A model generated the notes under the pieces. The model made no database searches, was not told where the DNA came from, and worked only from the letters and a program-made list of their open reading frames with translations. A program made the position numbers and the translations under genes. From Candidatus Colimorpha onthohippi (GTDB taxonomy: Bacteria > Bacteroidota > Bacteroidia > Bacteroidales > P3), in contig JAGHVA010000148.1 in assembly GCA_018064565.1 (NCBI GenBank), positions 1 through 5,205 on the forward strand: a DNA stretch of 5,205 nt. Direction: 5' to 3'. Below, in pieces: positions 4,495 through 5,205 of this stretch; position 1 is the stretch's first letter, and each line of letters starts with the position of its first letter.

Positions 4495-5205
4495 ATGAAA
4501 ACACTTCAACCCTCCAAAGTATGGCATTTCTTTGAAGAAATCACACGCATACCCCGTCCATCCAAACACGAGGAACGCATCAGCGCATACCTACAGCAGT
4601 TTGGCCACGACCGCGGGCTTGAGACACTCAGCGACAGCTTAGGCAACGTTTTAATCCGCAAGCCTGCCACACAAGGCTACGAGCAAGCACCATCGGTATG
4701 CTTGCAAGCACACATGGATATGGTGTGCGAGAAAAATGCAGACACCACGTTCGATTTCTTGACCGATGCCATACAAGCCCATATTGAAGGAGACTGGCTG
4801 ACGGCTACCAACACCACACTTGGTGCCGACGATGGTATCGGTGTGGCAGCCATACTTGCCATACTTGACGCTGACGACATCAGCCACGGACCACTTGAAG
4901 CACTATTTACCGTAGATGAGGAGACAGGACTAACAGGAGCCGACGGACTGAGTCCCGAATGGCTAAAGAGCAGCATCCTGCTGAACTTCGACGATGAAGA
5001 CGAAGGCGAATTCTGCATAGGTTGCGCAGGAGGCATCGATACCGTAGCCACACTACCCTACACCACACAGCCCACTCCCGCCAACCAAAAGGCATTTACA
5101 CTCAGCGTGAGCGGACTAAAGGGAGGACATTCGGGCGACGACATTGAGAAAGGTCGTGCCAATGCAGTAAAACTCCTTACCCGGATGCTATGGAATGCCA
5201 TAGAC
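4495..5205 (+). CDS. pepD: Aminoacyl-histidine dipeptidase (PepD, peptidase family M20), 5' part
   Basis: PepD is a cytosolic zinc dipeptidase that splits Xaa-His dipeptides such as carnosine, and others, into amino acids. The frame begins MKTLQPSKVWHFFEEITRIP and stays open for 237 codons to the window end; E. coli PepD has 485 residues, so about half is present. Similarity to E. coli PepD is clear in NVLIRKPAT, LQAHMDMV, TTLGADDGIGVA, GCAGGID and GLKGGHSG. Metal-binding and catalytic residues are in place: H73, D75 (catalytic-type), D112 (bridging metals), E142-E143 and D166, with the same spacing as in the E. coli enzyme. The last metal ligand, a C-terminal histidine, lies outside the window. 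No TAnnTTTG promoter or hairpin is seen in the 58 bases before the ATG, so the gene may be read from the promoter of the lamin-tail gene. Confidence 0.95.
   Translation, partial: MKTLQPSKVWHFFEEITRIPRPSKHEERISAYLQQFGHDRGLETLSDSLGNVLIRKPATQGYEQAPSVCLQAHMDMVCEKNADTTFDFLTDAIQAHIEGDWLTATNTTLGADDGIGVAAILAILDADDISHGPLEALFTVDEETGLTGADGLSPEWLKSSILLNFDDEDEGEFCIGCAGGIDTVATLPYTTQPTPANQKAFTLSVSGLKGGHSGDDIEKGRANAVKLLTRMLWNAID

Noticed and set aside
4651..5095. Several minus-strand frames opposite pepD
   Set aside because: The plus strand carries an open, highly conserved PepD frame through the whole stretch; the opposite frames are shadows.

Overview
The window looks like a piece of a Bacteroidota chromosome, most likely order Bacteroidales. 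Three things support this: start-proximal promoters carry the TAnnTTTG -7 element of that phylum, ribosome binding sites of the GGAGG type are essentially absent in front of genes, and ribosomal protein S16 has a long Ala/Glu/Lys-rich C-terminal extension. I cannot name a genus. There are no mobile elements, CRISPR arrays, tRNAs or rRNAs.

Layout. Positions 1-235 are mostly non-coding, with undecidable reading frames running off the left edge. A very strong hairpin terminator follows at 236-286. rpsP (S16) lies on the minus strand at 343-891. A compact divergent promoter region at 945-990 serves rpsP leftwards and ribF rightwards. ribF (bifunctional riboflavin kinase/FAD synthetase, GTG start at 1038) is followed after 13 bases by a nitrilase-superfamily omega-amidase at 1963-2742; the two probably form one operon. 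A long hairpin at 2767-2812 separates that operon from a convergent 55-residue 2[4Fe-4S] ferredoxin at 2833-3000. Positions 3001-3545 form a 545-base intergenic region holding the ferredoxin promoter, a second minus-strand promoter-like element, and an intrinsic terminator in plus orientation that no recognised gene accounts for. At 3546-4436 is a secreted lamin-tail-domain/FlgD-like-domain protein. After it comes the 5' part (237 codons) of pepD, a cytosolic M20-family aminoacyl-histidine dipeptidase cut by the window's right end.

Most genes are ordinary housekeeping: translation, flavin cofactor synthesis, removal of transamination by-products, iron-sulfur electron transfer and peptide breakdown. 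I do not see a new multi-gene system. The points worth a second look are regulatory or small-scale: the overlapping divergent promoters of rpsP and ribF, the unusual ribF start with an upstream six-residue mini-ORF, two terminators whose U-tracts point away from any recognised gene, two -7 boxes placed exactly five bases before an ATG (suggesting leaderless mRNAs), and the low-complexity S16 tail.
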